Positions 23,701 through 34,102 of a stretch of DNA of 64,000 nucleotides are shown here, piece after piece. The notes under the pieces are model-generated. The model had not been told where the DNA came from. It saw only the letters and a list, made by a program, of their open reading frames with translations, and did no database searches. The stretch's first letter is position 1. The number at the start of each line of letters is the position of its first letter. Source of the DNA: Nemertoderma westbladi (Eukaryota > Xenacoelomorpha > Nemertodermatida > Nemertodermatidae); NCBI GenBank assembly GCA_032718475.1, contig JAUCBJ010007863.1, positions 88,477 to 152,476 on the forward strand. Direction: 5' to 3'. The translations under genes and the position numbers were made by a program.

Positions 23701-25095
23701 CTAACTCGTTTATATGCCTAAATAACTAGTTTATATGCCTAACTAACTAGTTTATATGCCTAAATAACTCGTTTATATGCCTAACTAACTAGTTTATATG
23801 CCTAATTAACTCGTTTATATACCTAACTAACTCGCTTACATGCCTAACTAACTCGTTTATATGCCTAACTAACTAGTTTATATGCCTAACTAACTAGTTT
23901 ATATGCTACCTAACTCGCTTACATGCCTAACTAACTCGTTTATATGCCTAACTAACTAGTTTATATGCCTAATTAACTCGTTTATATACCTAACTAACTC
24001 GCTTACATGCCTAACTAACTAGTTTATATGCCTAACTAACTAGTTTATATGCCTAACTAACTAGTTTATATGCCTAATTAACTCGTTTATATACCTAACT
24101 CGCTTACATGCGTAACCAACTCGTTTATATGCCTAACTAACTCGTTTATAGGCCTAACTAACTAGTTTATATGCCTAACTAACTGTTTATATGCTAATAA
24201 CTCGTTTATATGCCTAACTAACTCGTTTATAGGCCTAACTAACTAGTTTATATGCGTACCTAACTCGCTTACATGCCTAACTAACTCGTTTATATGCTTA
24301 ACTAACTTGTTTATATGCCTAATTAACTCGTTTATATGCCTAACTCGCTTACATGCCTAACTAACTCGTTTATATGCCTAAATAACTAGTTTATATGCCT
24401 AACTAACAGTTTATATGCCTAAATAACTAGTTTATATGCCTAACTAACTAGTTTATATGCCTAATTAACTCGTTTATATACCTAACTAACTCGCTTACAT
24501 GCCTAACTAACTCGTTTATATGCCTAAATAACTAGTTTATATACCTAACTAACTAGTTAATATGCGTACCTAACTCGCTTACATGCCTAACTAACTCGTT
24601 TATATGCCTAACTAACTAGTTTATATGCCTAATTAACTCGTTTATATACCTAACTAACTCGCTTACATGCCTAACTAACTAGTTTATATGCCTAACTAAC
24701 TAGTTTATATGCCTAACTAACTAGTTTATATGCCTAATTAACTCGTTTATATACCTAACTCGCTTACATGCGTAACCAACTCGTTTATATGCCTAACTAA
24801 CTCGTTTATAGGCCTAACTAACTAGTTTATATGCGTACCTAACTCGCTTACATGCCTAACTAACTCGTTTATATGCCTAACTAACTAGTTTATATGCCTA
24901 ATTAACTCGTTTATATACCTAACTAACTCGCTTACATGCCTAACTAACTCGTTTATATGCCTAAATAACTAGTTTATATGCCTAACTAACTAGTTTATAT
25001 GCCTAATTAACTCGTTTATATACCTAACTAACTCGCTTACATGCCTAACTAACTCGTTTATATGCCTAAATAACTAGTTTATATGCCTAACTAAC
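20778..25095. repeat. 21-bp minisatellite, distal part
   Basis: About 200 units of a 21-bp repeat (plus strand ctcgtttatatgcctaactaa), with 17-bp variants containing ctcgcttacatgcctaa. Units differ mainly by c/a in actcg/actag and by tatgcc/tatacc. It is the far end of an array whose near end is the splice donor at 48800. Element B, an RTE-like fragment and a CR1-like fragment interrupt it. Confidence 0.96.
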
Positions 25096-25632
25096 TGTTA
25101 GCTTATTCAATCCCGCTAACACCCCATAAAGTTATAAGCCGATAAGCAATATTGGGAGCCACGAGATTGGATAATTAACCAACTCGTGCCATCCCAATAA
25201 GAGTGGGAAGGAAGCACACAAAGAGGGTCAGGGGCCAAACCCCTAACCCAGAGAGAATAGGTGGAGTGAACGGGAACACTCCAAAGGGCGCCAACAAGGG
25301 TATCAACCAATCAGAGGGGGGAAAGGCATCGATTAGGTAGAGTAACAAGGCCAACCGTGCAATATAGCCACTTGGCAGTAATAATACCAATTCAGTTATC
25401 TCAGTGCAATACCGGTGCTAGTTTAGGTTATTACATAGTTTTAGATAGGGAAGGACCGGGACTTTAGTTACCGTATCCCGCCTTCCATATACGACAATAC
25501 TATATCTATATCTATATCCACATATCATATTATATACGACAAACAACATCAGAACTCATTCACTCTTTATACACGGCGGGGACGCGTGAACTAAAACCGG
25601 ATAAACCGGGATCCCTCTTGGATCCCGTCACA
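25096..25632 (+). repeat. Element B 5' LTR (537 bp)
   Basis: Starts TGTTAG, ends CGTCACA, next to the CTAAC duplication. It contains an imperfect hairpin (cacgagattgg...ccaactcgtg) at the place where element A's 5' LTR has its perfect hairpin, so the structure is conserved while the sequence changes. Confidence 0.95.
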
Positions 25633-25700
25633 GTAACTAAACCAGCTGCCGCCCTAGATAAACTCAATAACCACTAGCCACCGAAATCTGCAGAAGAGAG

Positions 25701-26210
25701 ATGAGTCGGTCAGGTGACACGACACCGACGCGGACCCCGGACGAAGAGCTAACGATCCGCGAGGCCGCAACCAGGCGATACAGGCCCACAACGCCGGACC
25801 CATCGGTAACGGGTCATCCGGCAGTTCAGGACGAGGGGGGCCTGGAACCCGAGGTCGAACCGAGAGAAAGAGAGAGCGAGACGGAGGGAGACGGAGACGA
25901 GTCGACACGGACGGGGGTCGACGCACCGGTGTCGCCGGCCAGCCACAGGCCGAGGGCGACGAGCGGCCCGCCGAAACGGCGACGGTGGGGCCGACGGTGC
26001 GGCCCCGGACGCAGAGAGACGAAGGAGATATCGGTACCGATGTCGCCGGCCAGCCACAGGCCGAGGGCGACGGACGGCCCGCCGGAACGGCGACGGTGGG
26101 GCCGCCGGTACGACGTCGGACCCGGAGAGACGGAAGAAAGATCGGCGACGAGGACGTCGGGGTTTCTGATCGACTCCGACGGGCCTACAACGCGACCCAA
26201 AGACTACTAA
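25701..26210 (+). CDS. Element B gag N-terminal frame (169 aa)
   Basis: Starts MSRSGDTTPTRTPDEELTIR, matching the start of element A's gag (MSQEGERTPPRTPDDNLTIR) 69 bases after the LTR, so this is probably the genuine initiation site. Downstream the frame diverges from A: A's Ala-Gly-Gln-Pro-Gln-Ala-Glu stretch is in the neighbouring frame here. The end of this ORF is therefore a frameshifted reading, or the site of a ribosomal frameshift. A region of about 108 bp is duplicated in tandem at about 25930-26135. The protein is polar and low-complexity, with no recognised domain. Confidence 0.6.
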   Translation: MSRSGDTTPTRTPDEELTIREAATRRYRPTTPDPSVTGHPAVQDEGGLEPEVEPRERESETEGDGDESTRTGVDAPVSPASHRPRATSGPPKRRRWGRRCGPGRRETKEISVPMSPASHRPRATDGPPERRRWGRRYDVGPGETEERSATRTSGFLIDSDGPTTRPKDY

Positions 26211-27782
26211 AGGACGCTAAGAAGGAAGGGGCGGAGATAGACGAGGTGAGACTGAGGAAACGACTAGGTGAGTCGGATAGACACTTTAATTACCTAATGC
26301 GTTTTGGGCAGAGGGAACTAGCCGAGGAGAGAGCAAAAGGGGTTGCCAGCGAACTGTTTGAACTATGGGAATGTGGGAGTATGGAACCTAGCGTAGCGTC
26401 AGTGTACATAGGGCCATACTTGGTCGATGCCCGGGGAGTAAAATTAGTGGGTTGGAACAGACCTGAGGAGGGCGAATCCGAGGCTGACCCCGCGGATTCG
26501 GTCTCGTCGGTCGGAGGGAGTTCCGGGAGGAGGGGGAAAGCTAGTAGATCGGGAAGGCGGAGGGAATCCTCCACAACCGATAAGTCTGCTACATCCTCCG
26601 CAAAAGAAAGACGGGTGAGAGAGATAGACGCTAGGTACCGTCTCAATCTAGCAGTGCAAGGTAATAGAGAAGTAGGTAGACGGCTAGAGGAAGGGAGAGT
26701 GCTGCTGGAGAGGGAAATGGCGTCGATTGGAGAGATAAGAGAGAGGGCCGAAAGGGCCGTGAGGAGCCTTAGGGAGTATGATGAAATAGAGTTGAAGGAA
26801 CAAGAAGAGCGTGTGGCGAGAGAGAAAAGTGAACGCAGAGAGCGTGAAGCGAAGGAGGAAAGTGAACGCAGAGAGCGTGAAGTGAGGGAGGAGAGTGAGC
26901 GTAGAGCGCGTGAGGCGAGGCGAAGGGAGGGGATTAGGAGAGAGGTGGAATTGGCCAAGCAGACCGAACGGGAGGCTATGGATAAAATAGCAAAAGTGGA
27001 GCGTGAGCGAAAAGAATTGGAGAAACAGCGAGACAAACTCGTAGAGTATGAAGCTGTACACACGCGTGAGGTGGAACTGGCGCAGATGGGGGAGTCTGAG
27101 AGCGAGGCTGGCTCGAGTATTTTTGAGGAGCCGGGGGCCGTGGATACATTTATTAATACCCCACTTACAGGGACCGCACGACAGACTCAAAACTGGTGTG
27201 ACCGTACGGGCGGGGGGGGGGGGGGGGGGGGGGGTAATAATGATAATGGTACAGTAGACGTGGTTAATATTAATAGTACCGTATGGGACAATTCTAATCA
27301 AACCTTTATTGCAGGAAATACTTTACCTAGTGGTAGTAATTTAAATTTAAATCAGAACATTCCTAATATTAATGTAGAAAATAATTCTAATATTAATGTA
27401 GCTAAGCAAAATAATCCAATTAATCAAAGTAATAACCCAAATTCGAACTTACAAAATAATTTAAGTAATGCAATAACACAAAATAATCTAAATAACTTAA
27501 ATAATTCAGCGAGCCCGAATTTACAAAATAATTCAGATAGTGTAGTCGCGCAAGATAATTCAAATGATTTTATCTCGAACGAACAAATTAATTCCGTTTC
27601 CAATACGGGTGCTATTAATGTAAACACGTCGGGCGTGTATGGCCAGACAGACGAGGGCCTGGTAGGCCACGTAGTTGGTAGGCAGGGAATAGCTGGGTTA
27701 GGTAGACCCGGCGAGGGCCTGGTAGGCCACGTAGTTGGTAGGCAGGGAGTAGCTGGGTTAGGTAGACCCAGCGAGGGCCTGG
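25985..27782 (+). CDS. Element B gag-like coiled-coil and Asn-rich region
   Basis: The frame contains AGQPQAEGDGRPAGT twice in related form, then RRAYNATQRLLKDAKKEGAE, GVASELFELWECGSMEPS and GPYLVDARGVKLVGW, shared with element A. A long charged coiled coil of ERREREAKEESERRERE steps follows (about 26740-27060), then a run of glycine codons made of an uninterrupted G tract (about 27209-27233), then an Asn-rich stretch and GLVGHVVGRQG repeats. The frame continues across the Gypsy insertion: removing it with one CCTGG copy joins 27782 to 33238 in phase. Function presumed Gag-related, not recognised. Confidence 0.65.
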
Positions 27783-27983
27783 TCTTATGTCTCTGTGTCA
27801 TGAGAAAGTGTCAGTATGTAATAATGAACACAGGACGTATATTCTATCAGCTCGGAAGTCTGAGTGTATGATCTATATAATATCTGCCCGACCGGTATGG
27901 TATGTATGTATATCTATATGTATAATGGACTTAGGTCCTTACACCTTTGTACGGTAATAATAGTCATAAGTATATTCACATCA
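27783..27983 (-). repeat. Gypsy 3' LTR (201 bp)
   Basis: On the minus strand it starts TGATGTGAATATAC and ends CATAAGA. It is almost identical to the copy at 33032-33232. The end is AGA rather than the usual CA; this boundary is set by the primer-binding site at the other LTR and by the CCTGG duplication. Confidence 0.93.
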
Positions 27984-27999
27984 TCCCCCTTTCCCCCGC
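27984..27999 (-). other. Gypsy polypurine tract
   Basis: Minus-strand gcgggggaaaggggga lies directly before the 3' LTR, the expected site for plus-strand priming. Confidence 0.85.
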
Positions 28000-28027
28000 G
28001 ATCTGAGTTCGCTGGAGTCATGATCGG

Positions 28028-31000
28028 TTATGGAACGGGGTACGTAGTAGTACTACCAAAACGTACAATAGGTTGATGTCGGCGTGTACTGCGACGTGGT
28101 TCTGGTAGTGTGTCAGCTATGGTCATCTTTAGCGTTGGTGTTTTGGCTATAGGGTTGGATGGGTTTGCGGTTGGTGGGTTAGTGATGTTAGGGTTGCGGT
28201 CGGGGTCATGGTAGAGTCTGAGAAAACGGCGGTTTCTCCACCACGTGCGACCTGAGGGTAATTTTACTCGGTAGTCGCGTCGTTCCCCAACAGCTACGAC
28301 GGTTCCAACGTGATTCCATCGTTTCGTTTTTGGATCTTGGATACGTACAGTAGATCCAATTCGTATTTTTGGGTGGTCATGTGCGTCATGGTTGTAGAGC
28401 TCCTCGGTTTTGTGACGAAGTTCTCCTGCCCTGTGGTCGGCTGCGTCCGACTCATCGCGCCATTGTTGGGCGTAATGGGTGTGGTGGGCAGGAACGCGTG
28501 ATCGTAGTAGACGACCGAAGACGATTTCGTTAGGTGAGCGGCCGTCTGCGCGTGGGGTGTTACGGAGTTCTAGTAAACCTTCCTGGAACTCAGTTGAGCC
28601 AGTGTCACAGTGTGGTACTTTTTGGAGTAGGCGTTTTATGATTTTTACCGTTATCTCCGCATGGCCGTTGCTTGATGGGAAGTGTGGAGTACTGGGACAC
28701 CACTCCACTCCCCAGCGTTTAAGGAACTGTTTGAAGGAAGCCGCAGAAAATTGTGGGCCGCCATCAGACTTGAATTTTGTTGGGACACCCAGGTCGACGA
28801 ACCATTTTCGGGTGACGAAGGCAACCTGTTGTGATGATGGGTCGTGTCGAAACTCGTGTACGACTGGGTATCCAGACAATCTGTCTGAGTAAACCAGGAA
28901 GTGTTTGCCTCCAATTTGGAATAGATCGGAGGAGACGAACTGAAATGGCCGCGTCGGCATTTTGTCAGCCATCAGTGTCTCTTTGGGGAGGCTTGGTAAT
29001 AGTTCCTGACAAGAATGGCATTGCGAAACGGTGCGTTCGATGTCTCGTGTAATGCCAGGCCAGTAGACAGTTTGTCTTGCGCGTTGTTTGGTTCGTGTCA
29101 TCCCCTGGTGGGATGCATGCAATCTGTCTAAAGTATCCTGTTGATAGATTTTAGGAATAACTATTCTGTCCCCATATAATACAATGTCGTTGTATATCGA
29201 AAGGTTATTGCGTATGGACTTGAACAGTTTAATGTATGGTGATGCGTTATGTAGACCACTAAAGTCAGTTTTGATCTCCTGGATCAATTCTTGGTACTCG
29301 GTGTCATCTAACGCTGCATCACGCAAATCCTGAATGATTGGGTCGCTTTCCATCACGTTTTCCGTGTTCCCGGAAATGGTTAATGCATTGATTGTGAAAG
29401 TGATGTCATCGGGTTCGTCTGGGTCATCGACTGGTGAGCGGCTAAGGCAGTCCGCTATTCGGTGCTGTTTGCCTTTTTGCCATTCAACCCGGAACTGGTA
29501 TTGAGATTGAAGTTCAGCCTTCATCCGTTGGATTTTGGCGTTTTCGATTTGGTTTATGGTGTAATTATTGAACATGGTGAGCAAAGGCCGGTGGTCGGTT
29601 ACTACCGTAAATGTTGGTAGGCCCGCAAGGTACAGTCTGCACCTCTTTATACCATAGTAAATAGCTATGCACTCCAACTCAATAGTAGCATAGCGGCTTT
29701 CCGTATCAGTTATAAATCTACTGCCACAGGCAATAAGTTTCCATTGGTTGTCTTGGCGTTGCAGTAGATCATATCCAAAACCGTTGAGACGGCTGGCATC
29801 TGTTTCGAGCCGCGTTTCGGCGTTGATATCAAACGTGGCGAGGACTGGGGGTTGAACAAGTGCCTGTTTAACTTTGTTGAAGGCCTCCTCGTGGTTAGCC
29901 GTCCACATAAAAACGTTTCGTGTTCGTAGTAGATCTCGAAGTGGTGTAGCGAAGGTACTGATCTCACTAGAAAAACATCCAAGTTGATTTACCAGACCCA
30001 TGAAACTTCGTAAATCAGTTATGTTTTGTGGATTATGAAAGTTGGTGATGGCCTTCACTTTGTTGGGGTCGGCCTCCGTCCCATCCTTTGAGATGATATA
30101 ACCCGCGAATTTCACTCGCGTCTGAGCGAAATTAAACTTGGCCGGGTTGAGTGTAATTCCAGCCTGTCGACATCGGTCGAGAATTGTTCGGACGCGATCG
30201 ATGTGTTCATCGATGTTGGTGTCTTCAACGAGGATGTCATCCACAATCTTGTGGATTTGGGGTATACCATCGAGGGCCAGATCGCCGCGGTAGTTGTAAC
30301 TATCTCCTGCAGAAATAAAACCCATGGGTGCTCTGCAGAAACGGTAACGTCCCCATGGCGTTATAAACGTTGTATAGTCTCGAGATTGTTCGTCGAGTTC
30401 GACCTGCCAATAACCCGATTTGGCATCCAGGGTCGAGAAAAGGCATGTGCCTGGTGTACGGCCAGATACAACATCGCCTGGTGAACGGGCGTTGTGTATG
30501 GTGCGCTTTACTTGACTGTTGAGTTTTGTTAAATCAACGGTTATACGAATTTCACCAGGTTGGTTGGGTTTTTGGCAAACCACAATTGGGTGGCACCATT
30601 CAACAGCACGGTCGCCTGTTCGTTCTATTATGCCTTTTTGAAGCATATCCTCAATTTCTTTTTTAGTTTTCTCCCGAAACGGATGGGGTATTGGACGGTG
30701 CGCGTAGAGGCAGAATGGTTTCGCATCATCCACCAACTCGATCGTCATCGGTGGACCTACCATGGTCCGCAGTTGACCTCTGGTCCCAAAAACATCAGAG
30801 TATTCATCGAGAAGTTTCTGTTTTTCGATCTCGATCGATTGGTTATCATTGGATATGGTGTTGATTGCCGAAGTGGCATGTTGGGTGTCGACGGGTTCGT
30901 GTTGGGTGTCGACAGGTTCATGTTGGGTGTTGACGGGTTCATGTTGGGTACCAACGGGTGCATGTTCAGTGTCAACGGGTGTACATTGGGTGTCGACCGG

Positions 31001-32737
31001 TGCACGTTGGGTGTTGACGGGTGTACATTGGGTGTCGATGGGTGTGTGTTGTATCCCGTCAATGAACTTGGTAATTAGGTGTAGTGGTTTCGGGAATTCG
31101 GGGTGGACAATACCCAAACCTTTACATGCCGATAATGAAAGGTATACTGCTCCCTTGGATATGTCTGGGCATATGTATACCCAGTCCCTGTGTGTTCTAC
31201 CACTGATAGTGAGGCTGAGTTCAATGCGCCCCTCACATTCGATGGGTGTTCCGTTGGCGCCCTCTAGAGGGTAGTCTGGGTCTGTTAAATCCGTTATGTC
31301 CCACTCCTCCAGTATATCGGAACCAGCTGCTATAACCTGCGCGCCCGTATCGGCAATGCATGATTTATTCCCAATGTAGTCTCCTTTGTAGAAAAGATCT
31401 ATTGGGACGAGGGGTCTGTAGTGAGCAGCTGTATATCCGTGTATGTCGGCGATTAGAATAGCGCCGGTGGACTGTGGAGGTTTCGAATATGTTTTACCAA
31501 GACATTTCGACGCAAAATGTCCCTGTTTTCCGCAGTGGTTGCATTTTTTATCGGCCGCCTTGCATGGTTGGTCTGTGGTGTGGGGCCAATTTCCACCGCA
31601 ATTAATACATTTACCCTGAGATTTACAACGTTTGACAGCGTCACGGGCACTGGAAGAAGGTGTTTGTGAACGTTGTTGGGATTTACTGTCCTTATCGCGT
31701 TTGTAGCGAGTTTTTGATTTTTGCGGATAACGTCCCCGTTGTTGGGTTGGTTGTGAAGTGGTGGAATGTTGAACCGCGTTTACTCGATGTTTCAGACGCT
31801 GGCCTTCCCTAGCAGCCATCTCCCGGTTACGGCAGAAATCCACAGTAGCGGCTCGGGAAAATAATGGTCGTTTACCGAAGAGTTCTTCCCGAGTTTCGTC
31901 ATCCCGTATACCGCAGACAATAAGGGTTGTTAACCAATCGTCTTTGGACATTGACTCTATTTGTGCGTCGTCTGCCATCTCACAGAGTTTAATGTAAAAG
32001 TCGTCAAATTCCTGGCCATCGACTTGTTTCTGCCGTACGAGTTCGTAGCGATCGACGGCAATGTTTTGATCCGCGCGTAGATAAGTGCGGATCTCGCCCA
32101 AGACTTCATGCATTTCCAAGGATGTATCTTGGTCGATTTCGAGTGTGTACTGTATCCGGTTTAGAAAATCCGGACTGCAGTATGAGAACAGTGTAGCAAT
32201 CTTGTCAACCCTGGGTTTCTCGTCGAGTTTGGTGACCCTTGAGTAATTTAACCACGCAGATTCCCAGCGTTTAAACGATTTAAACCGGATCCCCACGTCC
32301 AGGATTTGTGGGGGTCGCACAGTTAGTCTAGCGGTGTTTCCACTATCGGCGGTACCGGTACCGGTATCACGATCATGTAATCGAGGCGGTGTTGAAATGG
32401 TTTGCTGGTCCCGGGTTGCCGACTGTTGTTCCATGAATCGCATAAAACGTTCTTCTCGGCGTTCCTCGTCCTCGCGTCTTTGTGCATCGAGTTGTGCGAG
32501 TAACCGGCCCAGGTCGTAGGTAGAACCCTGGGTGGAACCCGATGTAGTTGCATCGTCTGTGTCCGTATCTCCGGACAGAGACAGCGATTTAATTAACCGT
32601 TTGCGTAGTACGACCGTGGCAGTTTTCGAATCGTACTCCACGTCTGCGTTGTTGCAGTGTTCAATTAAAGTTGCCCTGGCGAGGCTGTTGATTACCTCCT
32701 CGGACAGATTGTAGGTATCCTCCGGGGAGATAGACAT
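28028..32737 (-). CDS. Gypsy Gag-Pol polyprotein
   Basis: A single uninterrupted frame of about 1569 residues; I take the Met of MSISPEDTYN as start, 24 codons into the longest frame. In order: Gag (to about 390); two CCHC-type knuckles, CINCGGNWPHTTDQPC-like and CNHCGKQGHFASKC (about 390-430); an aspartic protease with IADTGAQVIAAG (about 464); a repetitive linker of TQHEPVD-like octads (about 560-635); reverse transcriptase with TVDLTKLNSQVKR, LDAKSGYWQVEL and active site IVDDILVED (about 735-840); RNase H with ETDASRLNGFGYDLLQ (about 980); and integrase with an HHCC zinc finger (HASHQGM...CHSC) and the D,D,E residues in SDLF, KSDGGPQF and SSNGHAE (about 1200-1360). Protease-RT-RNaseH-integrase order is Ty3/Gypsy. 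Gag and Pol are fused without frameshift. Confidence 0.96.
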   Translation of the reverse strand: MSISPEDTYNLSEEVINSLARATLIEHCNNADVEYDSKTATVVLRKRLIKSLSLSGDTDTDDATTSGSTQGSTYDLGRLLAQLDAQRREDEERREERFMRFMEQQSATRDQQTISTPPRLHDRDTGTGTADSGNTARLTVRPPQILDVGIRFKSFKRWESAWLNYSRVTKLDEKPRVDKIATLFSYCSPDFLNRIQYTLEIDQDTSLEMHEVLGEIRTYLRADQNIAVDRYELVRQKQVDGQEFDDFYIKLCEMADDAQIESMSKDDWLTTLIVCGIRDDETREELFGKRPLFSRAATVDFCRNREMAAREGQRLKHRVNAVQHSTTSQPTQQRGRYPQKSKTRYKRDKDSKSQQRSQTPSSSARDAVKRCKSQGKCINCGGNWPHTTDQPCKAADKKCNHCGKQGHFASKCLGKTYSKPPQSTGAILIADIHGYTAAHYRPLVPIDLFYKGDYIGNKSCIADTGAQVIAAGSDILEEWDITDLTDPDYPLEGANGTPIECEGRIELSLTISGRTHRDWVYICPDISKGAVYLSLSACKGLGIVHPEFPKPLHLITKFIDGIQHTPIDTQCTPVNTQRAPVDTQCTPVDTEHAPVGTQHEPVNTQHEPVDTQHEPVDTQHATSAINTISNDNQSIEIEKQKLLDEYSDVFGTRGQLRTMVGPPMTIELVDDAKPFCLYAHRPIPHPFREKTKKEIEDMLQKGIIERTGDRAVEWCHPIVVCQKPNQPGEIRITVDLTKLNSQVKRTIHNARSPGDVVSGRTPGTCLFSTLDAKSGYWQVELDEQSRDYTTFITPWGRYRFCRAPMGFISAGDSYNYRGDLALDGIPQIHKIVDDILVEDTNIDEHIDRVRTILDRCRQAGITLNPAKFNFAQTRVKFAGYIISKDGTEADPNKVKAITNFHNPQNITDLRSFMGLVNQLGCFSSEISTFATPLRDLLRTRNVFMWTANHEEAFNKVKQALVQPPVLATFDINAETRLETDASRLNGFGYDLLQRQDNQWKLIACGSRFITDTESRYATIELECIAIYYGIKRCRLYLAGLPTFTVVTDHRPLLTMFNNYTINQIENAKIQRMKAELQSQYQFRVEWQKGKQHRIADCLSRSPVDDPDEPDDITFTINALTISGNTENVMESDPIIQDLRDAALDDTEYQELIQEIKTDFSGLHNASPYIKLFKSIRNNLSIYNDIVLYGDRIVIPKIYQQDTLDRLHASHQGMTRTKQRARQTVYWPGITRDIERTVSQCHSCQELLPSLPKETLMADKMPTRPFQFVSSDLFQIGGKHFLVYSDRLSGYPVVHEFRHDPSSQQVAFVTRKWFVDLGVPTKFKSDGGPQFSAASFKQFLKRWGVEWCPSTPHFPSSNGHAEITVKIIKRLLQKVPHCDTGSTEFQEGLLELRNTPRADGRSPNEIVFGRLLRSRVPAHHTHYAQQWRDESDAADHRAGELRHKTEELYNHDAHDHPKIRIGSTVRIQDPKTKRWNHVGTVVAVGERRDYRVKLPSGRTWWRNRRFLRLYHDPDRNPNITNPPTANPSNPIAKTPTLKMTIADTLPEPRRSTRRHQPIVRFGSTTTYPVP

Positions 32738-33013
32738 GTTGCCCAATGTTGACCTTGAATGTATGTGGCAACACAGCCAATAATCAAAGTATAAACGCAA
32801 ATACAGCAATTAGCAGATTAGTATATCCAGTACGGCAGTACGGTTCAGTAGTACAGCAGTACAGGCAGACAGGTATTCCAGTATTCGCCGCGGTGTAGCC
32901 GTTGTTGTATGGGGTTTTTTATATTAAAAGCCCCGTTTTTTATGTTGCAGTGTTATCAGTTATTGTAAGTTACGTAGGTCATTAGCAAAGCCCATGTAGG
33001 GTGGTCAAAGCTA

Positions 33014-33031
33014 ATAGACACAACTGCGCCA
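33014..33031 (-). other. Gypsy primer-binding site
   Basis: Minus-strand TGGCGCAGTTGTGTC starts right after the LTR end. TGG at this position is the complement of the CCA end of a tRNA; TGGCGCAGT resembles sites used by insect Gypsy elements, but the tRNA here is not determined. Confidence 0.75.
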
Positions 33032-33232
33032 TCTTATGTCTCTGTGTCATGAGAAAGTGTCAGTATGTAATAATGAACACAGGACGTATATTCTATCAGC
33101 TCGGAAGTCTGAATGTATGATCTATATAATATCTGCCCGACCGGTATGGTATGTATGTATATCTATATGTATAATGGACTTAGGTCCTTACACCCTTATA
33201 CGGTAATAATAGTCATAAGTATATTCACATCA
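33032..33232 (-). repeat. Gypsy 5' LTR (201 bp)
   Basis: Promoter-side LTR for the minus-strand element. It differs from 27783-27983 at three positions (near the gaatgtatg and cacccttatac segments). Confidence 0.93.
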
Positions 33233-33237
33233 CCTGG

Positions 33238-33578
33238 TAGGCCACGTAGTTGGTAGGCAGGGAGTGGCTGGGTTAGGTAGACCCAGCGAGGGCCTGGTAG
33301 GCCACATAGTTGGTAGGCAGGGAGTAGAGGGCCTGGTAGGCCACGCAATAGCAGAGGGAGAGGCGGGGGTGAATAGACCCGACCGCGGTAGGGTTGATGT
33401 GTCGACTGGAGAGGGATATAGTAGCGGGGTGAGGAGTAGCGAAGTTAGATGTGGCGAGTGGGGGGGGGGGGGGGGGGGGGGGGCTACGAGAACCCCACAA
33501 CAGCGAGTTAGCGGCGAAAGGGGGGGGGGGCAGAGAGTGTCCCACAGCCGTCAGCGGATAATGCGCGGGCCGAAATAG
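33238..33578 (+). CDS. Element B gag continuation 1
   Basis: In phase with 25985-27782 once the Gypsy element is removed. It continues the GLVGHVVGRQG repeats, then EGEAGVNRPDRGRVDVSTGE, then a Gly run made of a G homopolymer at about 33461-33483. The frame ends soon after a second G run at 33521-33530. Element A has matching protein and matching homopolymers. No recognised domain. Confidence 0.55.
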
Positions 33579-33637
33579 GTAAACCGCAACAACCGGCGAC
33601 GGAAAGTAATAGGGGGATTGCGAGTATCCCCAGCGGC

Positions 33638-34009
33638 GTGCGACCGAGCAGAGAGAGACAGGTTGACGTCGTAAGAGGGCGGACGAAGCGTCGAGCCCGA
33701 TCAGAAGTGGGAAGAAGAACAGTGGGGTTTAACCGGGAGGTTGACGAGAGATCTCACGAGCGGGAATACTCCACTGAAAGGAGAAGAAGAGAAGACAGTA
33801 GTAGAGGTATCGCCGCGAACGATAGAAGAGCGAGGACGGATAGCGAGCCGTCGGTAGTTGAGATGAGAACGGAGAGTCAGTGGGGTCGGACTCCGGGAGA
33901 TTGCCGTCGCCCCGGAGAGATGCGACCCGGCGAGGCGCACTACGCGCCGATGGAGGGGTACACGATGTACCGGTACGAAGACGAGAACAGTAGAGGGGGG
34001 GGTCGATGA
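33638..34009 (+). CDS. Element B gag continuation 2 (Arg-rich)
   Basis: About 123 residues, strongly basic: RPSRERQVDVVRGRTKRRAR, REDSSRGIAANDRRARTDSE and SQWGRTPGDCRRPGEM. Element A has the counterpart at 15363-14893 (RTDSEPSAVETELVSQWGR). It ends after another G run (about 33995). It probably belongs to one original Gag polypeptide with the frames on both sides. An Arg-rich segment before DUF1759 could bind nucleic acid; that is inference. Confidence 0.55.
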   Translation: MRPSRERQVDVVRGRTKRRARSEVGRRTVGFNREVDERSHEREYSTERRRREDSSRGIAANDRRARTDSEPSVVEMRTESQWGRTPGDCRRPGEMRPGEAHYAPMEGYTMYRYEDENSRGGGR

Positions 34010-34102
34010 GAAACTTTCCGACGGAATACACCTATTGATCGAGAATACGGTAGCCGCGGGGAGGATTATTCGAGAAGAATAAACTTCGATCCTGAGCGAC
34101 AC

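Larger units (their letters stand above)
27783..33232 (-). mobile_element. Complete Ty3/Gypsy LTR retrotransposon
   Basis: Two 201-bp LTRs (27783-27983 and 33032-33232) differ at three positions by eye and flank a single long gag-pol frame on the minus strand. The target duplication is CCTGG (27778-27782 and 33233-33237) inside element B's gag. A primer-binding site follows the 5' LTR directly and a polypurine tract precedes the 3' LTR. Everything needed for autonomous movement is present, so this may be an active or very recently active copy. It is in the same orientation as the host ABCA gene and opposite to element B. Confidence 0.96.

Noticed and set aside
20778-25095. Telomere or centromere satellite
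   Set aside because: The array is confined to one intron, begins at its splice donor, and continues on both sides of inserted elements. No telomeric hexamer is seen.
30849-31274. Plus-strand ORFs opposite the Gypsy gag-pol
   Set aside because: They are antisense readings of the octad repeats and the polyprotein; no independent motif.
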